This document shows positions 5,821 to 11,740 of a DNA stretch of 11,740 nt, piece by piece; position 1 is the first letter of the stretch, and the number at the start of each line of letters is the position of its first letter. Source of the stretch: Nitrospira lenta (GTDB taxonomy: Bacteria; Nitrospirota; Nitrospiria; Nitrospirales; Nitrospiraceae); assembly GCA_945906715.1 (NCBI GenBank), contig CAMDRK010000059.1:1-11740 (forward strand), written 5' to 3'. Both the position numbers and the translations under genes were made by a program. The notes under the pieces were generated by a model that had not been told where the DNA came from, searched no databases, and saw only the letters and a list, made by a program, of their open reading frames with translations.

Positions 5821-7082
5821 GGTTTCGGCAGTGCAGACCGATCCCCCTGACAGGACATTGTATTGGTGTACGTATCACACCCGCCAGGAAGGGGACTCGT
5901 GCAGACTGAACTCGTTTGACTGCAGTTTCGTTGGAGTAACGGCGCGCAGGTATTAGGCCCGAGGCCCTGATACCCATAGGACTCGGTTCGATCCCAACAG
6001 GCATTCAGCGGAAACGTGGCGGGAGGAGGAAGGACTAAGACTGTCCCCGTATCCGTCGTCACTGACCGCGGCACAGTATCGTTGCAGGTCGATGAAATTA
6101 ACGACCAGGTCGCCCGCAGGCCGCCGCAGCCATCACTGATGACATCTTTTCGAATATGATAAAAGCCCGTCCCACTATTGAGCCGGGCCCAGCCCCCTTG
6201 GTCACCTGGAGCAGAACAACCTAAGACTTCCCATACGGCCCCCAATGGCACATTCCCTGTCCAGGTCCCGCAGCCCGGGCCTCCATCTCCCTGCACCGTG
6301 ATATTCACCGATATCCCGCTCTGCACCACAATCTCATCCGAAGCCAGCCCGGGATCGGGAGCCGTAAAGGTGTAGAGCGAATACCACCCCCAGACGCTGC
6401 CATGGCCCCGGCCAATCAGCGCCTCATAATTATTGCCACCCAGACTGCGTAAAGACACAAACACGCTGTGCGGAGTCGACCATCCCACAGTTGGAAGAGG
6501 AGACGGAACTGTCAGTGTGTAGTTCAGTGTTCTGGCAGTCGTGACAACTGTAATCTGACAGATGGACATGGCAGAGCCCGGCACGGTGCATATTTCCGTA
6601 CTGGGAGGACCTTCAGACCAGGCATTACACGTGCGCACATCCGTACACGATTCCGTGACCGGCGGAGCGGTCATCGAAGCCGCCACAGTCGCTGAGGTCA
6701 ACACCGGCGCGCTGGTCGTCAGATTCCACCCTTGCACAGCGGTCCGCGTACTCTGCAACTCGCCCATACGAGGATCGGTTGCGGCCGCCGTTGCCCCATC
6801 GTTATTCAGGGCACTCACATCACCCGTTGTATTGAAATACGATTCCTGTGGGGCACCGGAACACCCTCCCGTCTGACAGGTCGGAGAGCCTCCGTACTGC
6901 GGCACGCTCCCGATCGTAGACTGAATCATCCCAGGCGCGGCAGCTCCAGAAGTATGCGATCCTTCGCACTGGGCCAGTACATACATGTCCGTCATGCCAC
7001 CACAATGCGCCCCCTGAGCCAGACTGCCAGGCAGCACCAACACGAACGCAACTCCGATACTGCAGACCACCCGCTTCCACAT
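5733..7082 (-). CDS. traN: TraN-like mating-pair stabilisation protein, N-terminal fragment
   Basis: The ATG at 7082 has GAGGAG six bases upstream and lies 10 bp after the previous stop. Residues 1-25 form a signal peptide. The following 390 residues are Thr/Ser/Gly/Cys-rich with paired cysteines, as expected for the extracellular part of TraN, which varies between systems because it recognises recipient surface proteins. A segment at about 285-400 (GCGTWTGNVPLGAVWEVLGC, later DGCGGLRATWSLISS) looks like beta-rich repeats. Genuine sequence ends near residue 413 (TNTMSCQG); the last 36 residues are out of frame. One more G in the GGGGG run (plus-strand C run 5843-5847) would restore reading into the downstream TraN domain. 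Possible causes are a true mutation, sequencing error or slippage. Confidence 0.8.
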   Translation of the reverse strand: MWKRVVCSIGVAFVLVLPGSLAQGAHCGGMTDMYVLAQCEGSHTSGAAAPGMIQSTIGSVPQYGGSPTCQTGGCSGAPQESYFNTTGDVSALNNDGATAAATDPRMGELQSTRTAVQGWNLTTSAPVLTSATVAASMTAPPVTESCTDVRTCNAWSEGPPSTEICTVPGSAMSICQITVVTTARTLNYTLTVPSPLPTVGWSTPHSVFVSLRSLGGNNYEALIGRGHGSVWGWYSLYTFTAPDPGLASDEIVVQSGISVNITVQGDGGPGCGTWTGNVPLGAVWEVLGCSAPGDQGGWARLNSGTGFYHIRKDVISDGCGGLRATWSLISSTCNDTVPRSVTTDTGTVLVLPPPATFPLNACWDRTESYGYQGLGPNTCAPLLQRNCSQTSSVCTSPLPGGCDTYTNTMSCQGDRSALPKPWCGNVRPAGHRIVLCPSVSMPALLPIRI

Positions 7083-7092
7083 GCCTAGCTCC

Positions 7093-7584
7093 TCAACGAA
7101 TAATTGACTCAGCGCTCGAGTAACTACCTAATTGTGGCACGTCAGGGTCTCGCGAAAACCCGTCGGGCACCCCCACCCCTGGCAGGCGAGACGCTGGATC
7201 AGGCCTCGACTCCTCATGCGACGCTGCCGTCGCACCGACAGCGGAATTCCGAAAAGGCTGTTCCGGCTCAAAAACAATCGCAGTTCCAGTCACGAGGAGC
7301 TGTGTCATACCCAGTCCTTTGGAACTCACTGCCACCACCGAGATGCGCAGATCAATCACGGCATCCCCACCTAAATCCTTCGCCGCTCGCTGCACCTTCT
7401 CGATCGCACTCTGCAGCGCCGAAATAATCGGACGATCGTACGTTCTCGCACGACCACCCAGGACATCCACCACCTTGGTCACCCAGTCCCGCCAGGTTGC
7501 AATGCCCACCGTCTGAAATTGAATGACAGCATTCAATGCCCGGTAGCGACGACCTGGATAAATCGGCATCGTAAGAGTTTGCAT
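7093..7584 (-). CDS. YbjQ/UPF0145-family protein
   Basis: A 163-residue protein. Residues 8-106 match the YbjQ (UPF0145, former 'heavy-metal-binding') fold: GRARTYDRPIISALQSAIEKV, then AAKDLGGDAVIDLRI (the family's A-x-x-LGAnAVv motif), and LLVTGTAIVF near the end (GTAVVV in the family). Residues 107-163 are an added polar, Pro-rich tail. YbjQ proteins are usually about 100 aa and form pentamers in solved structures; their biochemical role is unclear, and metal binding was proposed mainly from sequence. Start ATG 7584 has GGAGGGGGGAG directly upstream. It sits between the lipoprotein and traN with 10-bp gaps, so it is co-expressed with transfer genes. What it does there is unknown. No signal peptide is seen, so it should be cytoplasmic. 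Confidence 0.75.
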   Translation of the reverse strand: MQTLTMPIYPGRRYRALNAVIQFQTVGIATWRDWVTKVVDVLGGRARTYDRPIISALQSAIEKVQRAAKDLGGDAVIDLRISVVAVSSKGLGMTQLLVTGTAIVFEPEQPFRNSAVGATAASHEESRPDPASRLPGVGVPDGFSRDPDVPQLGSYSSAESIIR

Positions 7585-7594
7585 CTCCCCCCTC

Positions 7595-8656
7595 CTACTT
7601 CATTGATGTGGGCACCGGCGGGACAACAATCACTGAACCTGGCGCAGGAATACCTGGAAATGAACTAATCGTGCTGAGGTTCTGTGGTTTTGGGAACGGT
7701 GACGCCATCGCTTCCCCTGCATGACTGGATCCTGTCGCAGGGACCGGCACCGACATCGCCGTCGGCGCTGGGGCCTCAGGACCTTTCTTCTGCACCGGAC
7801 GAATCTTCCCAAAGAGTTCCTTTAATTGTTCCCATCGACTTGTCGAAACAGTACCGTCAGATGTCGGCGCCCCCACATCAAAAGATGTCGGAGAGACACC
7901 CGACTCCAGCGGCTTGACAAGCGCACCGACGACAGCTGGTGAAATCGCAGTCGTTGGTTCCCCAGATCCCGATGTGATCGGAACCACTAGAGACGGTTGA
8001 GGGGCGAGAGGAGTCACTGGACTCCCAACAGTCGGCACCTCACTCATGACACTCCCTGGCGGGGGCAGAGCTGAACTCACGGACTGGACGTCTGTATGGA
8101 TGCGATCTCCGGGCGTCTCCTTCGAGCCATGCGCCTCAGTCTCAGGGCTCTCAACAGACATAGGCGGCCGTTTCATACCCGCACTGGCCATCCTCTTATT
8201 CGCATCAGCGACGTTCCTCGCGGTCTGTTTGGTGACTCGCATCAGTTGCTCGACCCGATTCGCCAGCATGTGATTGGTTTCAGACAACGTCGCGACCTCT
8301 GAAATCACCTGGCTAAAATGGTCCGTCACCGTCCCCATTTGATGTTGCTGTTCCTTCAGGATATTGCCCTGGCCCTCGACTTTATTGCCCATCGCCTGAA
8401 TGTCGGCTTTCGTCGAACGCACGGCCTGCAAGATCGAGTCGAGCTGACCCTTGAGAGTGCCCTGATCCACCGTCATCCGTTGATAGGCCAAACGAATATC
8501 CTCGACCCGCTTGGACAGATCGGATTGTTCCGATTCCCATGTTTCTTTCACGTCCAACAAATGACTGTGCTTGCCCTCCAGGTCCTTGTAATCCCCCAAC
8601 CCCACACACCCCTGCGTCGTGAGAGCCATCAGCACCACACCCAACCACTTTTTCAT
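7595..8656 (-). CDS. Coiled-coil lipoprotein of the transfer operon
   Basis: The 353-residue product has a lipoprotein-like signal (MKKWLGVVLMALTTQGC) with the candidate lipidated Cys17. Two in-frame ATGs exist: 8662 lies one base after AAGGAGG, while 8656 lies seven bases after it, so I chose 8656. Residues 25-165 are heptad-like and highly charged (ESEQSDLSKRVEDIRLAYQRM and onward), predicting a long coiled coil. Residues 170-353 are Pro/Ser/Val-rich and low-complexity. A lipid anchor plus coiled coil plus Pro-rich tail suggests a periplasm-spanning scaffold or channel component, analogous in place to TraV/TraK/VirB7-type parts. I see no match to a named family; the residue before Cys (Gly) fits the lipobox, but the -3 Thr is less usual. 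Confidence 0.7.
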   Translation of the reverse strand: MKKWLGVVLMALTTQGCVGLGDYKDLEGKHSHLLDVKETWESEQSDLSKRVEDIRLAYQRMTVDQGTLKGQLDSILQAVRSTKADIQAMGNKVEGQGNILKEQQHQMGTVTDHFSQVISEVATLSETNHMLANRVEQLMRVTKQTARNVADANKRMASAGMKRPPMSVESPETEAHGSKETPGDRIHTDVQSVSSALPPPGSVMSEVPTVGSPVTPLAPQPSLVVPITSGSGEPTTAISPAVVGALVKPLESGVSPTSFDVGAPTSDGTVSTSRWEQLKELFGKIRPVQKKGPEAPAPTAMSVPVPATGSSHAGEAMASPFPKPQNLSTISSFPGIPAPGSVIVVPPVPTSMK

Positions 8657-8686
8657 GATCATGCCTCCTTGTGAACGTTCGCCTGA

Positions 8687-9400
8687 TTACGCGCGCCCGT
8701 CGTGCTGCCGGACCAACTTGGCCACTTCGCCGCGGGCCTCATACGGCGTATTCGTGAGACGGGCGCCATGCTGAATAATGCGATGAAGATCCACGACAAA
8801 CGTGGCCACCGTCTTCAATTCTTCCATGCACGTTTCGAGGGACTGCGATTCCATACGCAATCGGATCAACGATTCATCGAGCCCCCGAATCAAGGGAGCC
8901 AACCGCGCGGTATCCTGAACGCGCGGCACAATCACAATGGCGTCGCGACGCGACGCCATCTTCACACGTTCCTGAATGTCCCCAATCGGTTCCCGCCACC
9001 GATATTCGACGTCGGAGACGCCTAGCCGTCGCAGGACATCTTTGATCCGCTGCGCCACGCCCTCCACTTTCATCATGATGGACTGCGCCTCGTCAAAGGG
9101 CACCCGACTCCCAGCCCCTCGTCGGACACGCTGCATCACTTTGTCAAAGGAAAAGAGCATGGAGGACAACATCCAGCCTTCTTGTGTCTTATTGATCAAC
9201 AGGATCGAATCTGGATCCTTCACACGGAACACGCGATCGGCAATTTGCTCATCCGGAGACCGGCGTGGCGCGCCGCCTCCCTGGTGCGCGCGCTGAGGCG
9301 CAAGGTCCATCACGGCCTGTCCAGGTTTATGCCCATTCCTCGACGGATCCCCTCCCGTAATGACTGCTGCTGACCTGTCCTGCTGTCCACCCTGTGGCAT
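8687..9400 (-). CDS. Unknown 237-aa cytoplasmic protein of the transfer operon
   Basis: I do not recognise this family. The first 50 residues are polar and Gly/Pro-rich, probably disordered. Residues 52-235 look like a folded, mostly helical domain: ADRVFRVKDPDSILLINKTQ, a DEAQSIMMKVEGVAQRIKDVL helix, RRLGVSDVEYRWREPIGDI, a strand RRDAIVIVPRV, and two long C-terminal helices (IRGLDESLIRLRMES; MEELKTVATFVVDLHRIIQH). There is no signal peptide or membrane segment. ATG 9400 follows AAGGAGGAGCGAG, 15 bp after the stop of the NusA-like gene, and a 30-bp gap leads to the lipoprotein. Its place next to the NusA-like gene could mean a partner role in transcription, but it may equally be a transfer protein. 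Confidence 0.65.
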   Translation of the reverse strand: MPQGGQQDRSAAVITGGDPSRNGHKPGQAVMDLAPQRAHQGGGAPRRSPDEQIADRVFRVKDPDSILLINKTQEGWMLSSMLFSFDKVMQRVRRGAGSRVPFDEAQSIMMKVEGVAQRIKDVLRRLGVSDVEYRWREPIGDIQERVKMASRRDAIVIVPRVQDTARLAPLIRGLDESLIRLRMESQSLETCMEELKTVATFVVDLHRIIQHGARLTNTPYEARGEVAKLVRQHDGRA

Positions 9401-9415
9401 CTCGCTCCTCCTTCT

Positions 9416-10072
9416 CTAGTGTTGAATCGACGTCGACTGCAGTTCCTGTTCATCCATCGGTTCCACGCGCACCCCCGTCAACTTGCTGGCTGCCGCTGCA
9501 TTCACGCCCCCACGACCTAAGAATTGAGAGATCGTCCCGTGTTCAACAATGACTCGAGCCCGCTGTTCTTCACGAAAGAGCTCCACGCGACGAATCGCCC
9601 TGATCGGCGCCGGAGCTAACGCCTGCTTAATGAACTCCTCTAACGGGGTGGCATGTCCGACCAACGAGGCCGTCATCTTCGTCCGCTCCTGAAAGGTCCG
9701 CACATACGGTAGACACAGCTTGATCGCGGCCCCCGCGCCATCCACGCCACTGATGGCAATTTTCACGAACGACGCGTGTTCCACCGACGCCACACGACGG
9801 ACTTGAACGCCCGCGTCACGTATGACCGGCTCAAAGACAGATTCGGCAATCCGACGGAAGTAGCAGGCGGACCGTTGAGAGAGGATGGGATATCGGTCCC
9901 CTTCCTTATAGATGGCCGCGGTGACCAGATCCCGAATGCAATACGTCCGATCCGCATACTGTTTTGGCAACACGCCCCAATCGCGTTGTTCTTCCACCCA
10001 CACCAGATACGCGTTATAATTTGGTAACGACTTCAACACCCGTCCCACAACCAAATGCCCAATCGTCCACAT
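9416..10072 (-). CDS. NusA-like S1-KH-KH protein lacking the N-terminal domain
   Basis: From ATG 10072 (GGAGAG six bases upstream) the product has 218 residues; an in-frame ATG at 10126 lacks a ribosome binding site. Residues 4-66 resemble the NusA S1 domain (VVGRVLKSLPNYNAYLVWV, then GDRYPILSQRS, as in NusA G-x-x-I-LSRT). Residues 66-150 follow KH1: YFRRIAESVFEPVI corresponds to FL-x-x-LF-x-x-EVPEI, RVASVEHASFVKIAIS to V-x-REPG-R-x-KVAV-x-S, and ATPLEEFIKQALAPAPI to the F-x-x-NALSPA step. Residues 155-207 are KH2, with GRGG (186-189) in SQFLGRGGVNAAAASKLTG, matching NusA LAIG-x-GGQNVRLASKLTG. KH1 lacks its GxxG. The RNA-polymerase-binding N-terminal domain (about 130 aa) is missing. NusA controls pausing, termination and antitermination through RNA binding. 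It is the first gene of the conjugation operon. Confidence 0.8.
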   Translation of the reverse strand: MWTIGHLVVGRVLKSLPNYNAYLVWVEEQRDWGVLPKQYADRTYCIRDLVTAAIYKEGDRYPILSQRSACYFRRIAESVFEPVIRDAGVQVRRVASVEHASFVKIAISGVDGAGAAIKLCLPYVRTFQERTKMTASLVGHATPLEEFIKQALAPAPIRAIRRVELFREEQRARVIVEHGTISQFLGRGGVNAAAASKLTGVRVEPMDEQELQSTSIQH

Positions 10073-10408
10073 AGACAGCTCTCCGGTTGGACTTCGATCC
10101 CGCGCACAGACGCGCACACCACTCATAGAGGTATTACGGAATAGGGGGGCGAGCCTTGGGATTTACAGGAAGGCAGGACAATGACTCGGTGTGGGTCAAG
10201 ACAGGGTTGCTGACGTTTCTCCTCACCCTCCCAGGATGCTCGCTCTTCTTGCCGTACGAACTGGCGGCCTACAAATAGCGACAGACCCATTCCCCCCCCC
10301 TTCTTCACGCTCACCAGAACCAACAGAATCACAAGTGGAATGGCCAGGTTAGCTGGCTCAGCCGAGTTGCGCGCGATTGCTGACGGAGAGGGGAGATAGC
10401 GCGAGGAT

Positions 10409-10427
10409 GGTTACATTGCTGGTTACA
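10409..10427 (-). repeat. Two TGTAACC direct repeats at the presumed transcription start
   Basis: Read on the minus strand, TGTAACC occurs at 10427-10421 and again at 10415-10409, 12 bp apart centre to centre. They overlap the -10 box edge and the expected start of transcription at about 10420, so they could be a repressor operator or the first element of the leader RNA. Short length makes chance possible. Confidence 0.35.
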
Positions 10428-10454
10428 GTTTACGAGGTCAGTTGAACGTGGCAA
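10427..10454 (-). promoter_or_regulatory. Candidate promoter of the conjugation operon
   Basis: On the minus strand, TTGCCA (10454-10449, five of six to the -35 consensus) is followed after 16 bp by TAAACT (10432-10427, four of six to the -10 consensus). It points toward the NusA-like gene and is the best sigma70-type match I found in the leader region. No competing gene lies between. Confidence 0.4.
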
Positions 10455-10586
10455 CAAACAAGCAACGAGGTTCCAGAGAACCACGGAGCGACGGTCAAGG
10501 AGCAGCAGGCGATGCGCCGGTTGGCGAACGGGGGCAGGGGGGTCGAAGACTCCCCCACAGAGGTTCCTCATTTCTCAGGGTAGAGA

Positions 10587-10614
10587 TTGACTCACTCAAA
10601 GGTAGTACTAAGAT
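10587..10614 (+). promoter_or_regulatory. Candidate promoter of the AbrB-type antitoxin gene
   Basis: TTGACT (10587-10592) and TAAGAT (10609-10614) with 16-bp spacing. The -10 box is embedded in the inverted repeat next to it, which suits autorepression. Confidence 0.45.
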
Positions 10615-10627
10615 TACGAAGTACTAC
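10602..10627. promoter_or_regulatory. Operator: perfect 8-bp inverted repeat
   Basis: GTAGTACT (10602-10609) and AGTACTAC (10620-10627) are exact reverse complements with a 10-bp spacer. The centres lie 18 bp apart, nearly two helical turns, and they flank the -10 box 20-45 bp before the antitoxin start. This is a typical layout for autoregulation by a dimeric AbrB/MazE-type antitoxin or its toxin complex. Confidence 0.65.
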
Positions 10628-10646
10628 AAAACCGATGGAGGTAAGA

Positions 10647-10898
10647 ATGCTGGAATCTACCATGACCCGGAAAGGGCAAGTCACGATTCCCAAGGCGATT
10701 CGCAACCGCCTGGGAGTGAAGGAAGGCGAGAAGGTCCTCTTCGTGATGCGAGGCGAGGAAGTGGTCTTGAAGGATATCAAGGGGACGATTCTTGATCTCA
10801 AAGGCTTAGTTCGGTCGTCAGCCCACCCGGAAGATTTTGAGAAGATTCGTCAGTCAGTAAAGCAGACTGTGGCAAAGAAGGTGGCCGAGCATGGCTAG
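10647..10898 (+). CDS. AbrB/MazE-type (SpoVT-AbrB fold) antitoxin
   Basis: An 83-residue protein from ATG 10647, with GGAGGT four bases upstream; longer frames upstream start inside the promoter. Residues 3-48 are a swapped-hairpin AbrB domain: STMTRKGQVTIPKAIRNRLG, then VKEGEKVLFVMRGEEVVLKDI. Residues 50-83 form a charged helical tail (HPEDFEKIRQSVKQTVAKKV) that would bind and block a PIN toxin. Such antitoxins repress their own operon with the toxin. The last codons overlap the start of a PIN toxin (10891), the classic VapBC arrangement. Because that toxin is cut short, this antitoxin may now be an orphan repressor. Confidence 0.85.
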   Translation: MLESTMTRKGQVTIPKAIRNRLGVKEGEKVLFVMRGEEVVLKDIKGTILDLKGLVRSSAHPEDFEKIRQSVKQTVAKKVAEHG

Positions 10899-11046
10899 TT
10901 TCTTCGTGGATACCAATGTGTTTCTTCGTTTTCTGACCAACGACGACCCGGCGAAAGCCAAGCGAGCCGAGACACTGCTCCTCCGAGCGGCAACGGGGGT
11001 GTCACAAAATCATGACTGCGCCCCTGTAGAAATGTGGATGATATGA
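10891..11046 (+). pseudogene. VapC-like PIN toxin, truncated after about 36 residues
   Basis: ATG 10891 overlaps the antitoxin stop by 8 bp in another frame. The first residues are a PIN N-terminus: FFVDTNVFLRFLTNDDP, with the first catalytic Asp at residue 7, then a helix AKAKRAETLLLRA. After ATG (about residue 38) the sequence stops resembling PIN and ends at TGA 11044-11046, giving only 51 residues versus about 130 for the family. The second, third and fourth acidic residues of the RNase site are absent, so it cannot be an active nuclease. The break at about 11000-11010 suggests a deletion or insertion joining foreign sequence. Confidence 0.75.
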
Positions 11047-11129
11047 ATGGAAGATATTGTTTCACCTGATCCACTTGGGCTGTCGAAATCCAGCAGCGCT
11101 GATATTGAACAGTGGCCGGTCCATTTCCG

Positions 11130-11564
11130 TCACGCTCCGAGCGGATGAATGTGCAGCGCCTCCCGCTTCGCCGCGACGCTCAACTCCCGATCAAACGCCA
11201 AAAACATCATCGGTGAAGACACACGATCACGCAAGCTCAATGCCGAGGCTAAATGCATAGCATCGTATCCGCGTAATGCACGGGCTGCCGCCAGCTCTCC
11301 AGCGGCCTTCACAAGATGATCGGTCACCTCGACTGCGATGTAACAGGTCCAATCTTCAACAAAGGCATCCACGATGTGACGGTATGCTTGGGGCGACAGA
11401 CGAGCTTCTCGGCGAGCACGCGCAAACGCCGCTCGCACCTCGGCATAGGCAAGCAGTGACGTTGCCACAGCCTCCGCTTCATCCACGGCAGCCGTAAGTT
11501 CTTGCGACAACGGCTCTTGCACGTAAAGCTTCACCAACGCGCTCGTATCTAAATACAGCATCAT
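11130..11564 (-). CDS. vapC: VapC-like PIN-domain toxin
   Basis: The 144-residue protein is a complete PIN domain: LYLDTSALVKLYVQEP with catalytic Asp6, AYAEVRAAFARA with Glu42, ALRGYDAMHLASAL with Asp101 (the GYDAxHLA motif of this subgroup), and FLAFDRELSVAA with Asp125. PIN toxins cut RNA with Mg2+ bound by these acids. Length is normal. The ATG at 11564 overlaps the stop of the upstream antitoxin as ATGA, so the two are translationally coupled. It runs convergently toward the broken PIN gene at 10891-11046 and is only distantly similar to it, so this is a second, independent module. Confidence 0.88.
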   Translation of the reverse strand: MMLYLDTSALVKLYVQEPLSQELTAAVDEAEAVATSLLAYAEVRAAFARARREARLSPQAYRHIVDAFVEDWTCYIAVEVTDHLVKAAGELAAARALRGYDAMHLASALSLRDRVSSPMMFLAFDRELSVAAKREALHIHPLGA

Positions 11565-11740
11565 CGACGATCTTCTATCACCATGTCAGCCAGCGTTCGT
11601 CCACGGATCACCGGCCGCCGGCTTGCTCCACGAGGCTTACCTCCGCTCCACCGCACAGCTCCCTCACGAAGCATTGGCTCAAGCGCCCGCTTGAGGCTCG
11701 AGATATTTACCGGAACGATTCGCGCCACGGACTGACCTCG
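11561..11740 (-). CDS. vapB: VapB-like antitoxin of the second module (may be partial)
   Basis: The frame ends at TGA 11561-11563, overlapping the PIN toxin start. The visible residues (VARIVPVNISSLKRALEP, REGAVRWSGGKPRGA, RRPVIRGRTLADMVIEDRR) match small VapB antitoxins with a GGKPRG motif and a final RGxTxADMVxEDRR tail that inserts into the toxin. The frame stays open to the right edge. GTG at 11728 with GAGG seven bases upstream is a possible start giving about 55 residues, but a start just outside the window is also likely. Missing this would leave the toxin without a partner. Confidence 0.7.
   Translation of the reverse strand, partial: RGQSVARIVPVNISSLKRALEPMLREGAVRWSGGKPRGASRRPVIRGRTLADMVIEDRR

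Larger units (their letters stand above)
10073..10580 (-). other. Leader and control region of the conjugation operon
   Basis: About 500 bp without a convincing gene. It holds a minus-strand promoter candidate (10427-10454), two TGTAACC repeats and a leader of roughly 350 nt to the NusA-like start. In the leader, a weak minus-strand frame (no stop from about 10405 to 10123, possible GTG 10332 or ATG 10290) encodes a hydrophobic stretch LVILLVLVSV followed by a run of nine G (10292-10300). Neither start has a proper ribosome binding site, so I do not call a gene, though a small membrane or leader peptide is possible. An inverted pair GGTTC/GAACC (10470-10483) and a bulged G/C stem (about 10541-10558) lie upstream of the promoter. 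Confidence 0.4.

Noticed and set aside
10123..10290. Small gene candidate in the leader starting at ATG 10290 (55 codons).
   Set aside because: The G9 run is too close to the ATG to act as a ribosome binding site and the sequence after the first ten residues has no domain pattern; described as part of the leader instead.
10329..10571. Minus-strand frame of 80 codons over the promoter region.
   Set aside because: It overlaps the promoter candidate, has no ribosome binding site and an Arg/Leu/Pro-rich composition without domain pattern.
10447..10582. Plus-strand frame ending at 10582 whose translation contains ENHGATVKEQQAMRRL, resembling a protein C-terminus.
   Set aside because: It is about 45 codons with no start or ribosome binding site and no family match; at most an old gene remnant.
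11047..11148. Plus-strand frame of about 33 codons (MEDIVSPDPLGLSKSS...) after the broken PIN gene.
   Set aside because: Very short, no ribosome binding site, and it overlaps the convergent PIN gene.
1..11740. CRISPR arrays, rRNA, complete tRNA or insertion-sequence transposase genes.
   Set aside because: No regularly spaced repeats, RNA gene signatures or DDE/HUH transposase motifs were seen on either strand.

Overview
The window looks like part of a conjugative plasmid or integrative conjugative element from a Gram-negative bacterium. The support is an F-type TraN-like mating-pair protein, a secreted lytic transglycosylase, a candidate outer-membrane lipoprotein, a TraI_2/MobH-like HD protein and a plasmid-type ParM/ParR segregation pair. 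Base composition is moderately GC-rich. The host phylum cannot be fixed from sequence alone; a Nitrospirota or proteobacterial host is only a guess.

Left part (1-1610, plus strand): the C-terminal half of a ParM/StbA-like actin whose N-terminal half is missing (118-576), then a ParR-like ribbon-helix-helix protein (587-901). Next is a 430-bp non-coding, repeat-rich stretch that could be the partition centromere, then a small unknown gene with its own promoter (1337-1609).

Central part (10072 down to 1782, minus strand): ten tightly packed genes that read as one operon of about 8.3 kb. In transcription order they are: a NusA-like S1-KH-KH protein, an unknown 237-aa protein, a coiled-coil lipoprotein, a YbjQ-family protein, a TraN-like protein (split by a -1 frameshift), a lytic transglycosylase, a NusG/Spt5-like NGN-KOW protein, the HD protein, and two membrane proteins. 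Gaps between genes are 2-32 bp. A candidate promoter at 10427-10454 and a leader of about 350 nt precede the operon.

The most interesting point is that one conjugation operon carries its own paralogues of two transcription elongation factors: a NusA lacking the RNA-polymerase-binding N-terminal domain, and a small NusG. I infer a dedicated antitermination (or transcription-translation coupling) system for the transfer genes. It would be comparable in logic to ActX, LoaP or RfaH, but with a NusA partner as well.

Right part (10580-11740): an AbrB/MazE-type antitoxin with a clear operator, a PIN toxin gene cut off after about 36 residues of homology, and, after a junction, a complete VapC-like PIN toxin on the minus strand. 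The latter overlaps by ATGA with a VapB-like antitoxin that runs to or off the right edge. This looks like an accessory region with rearrangements.
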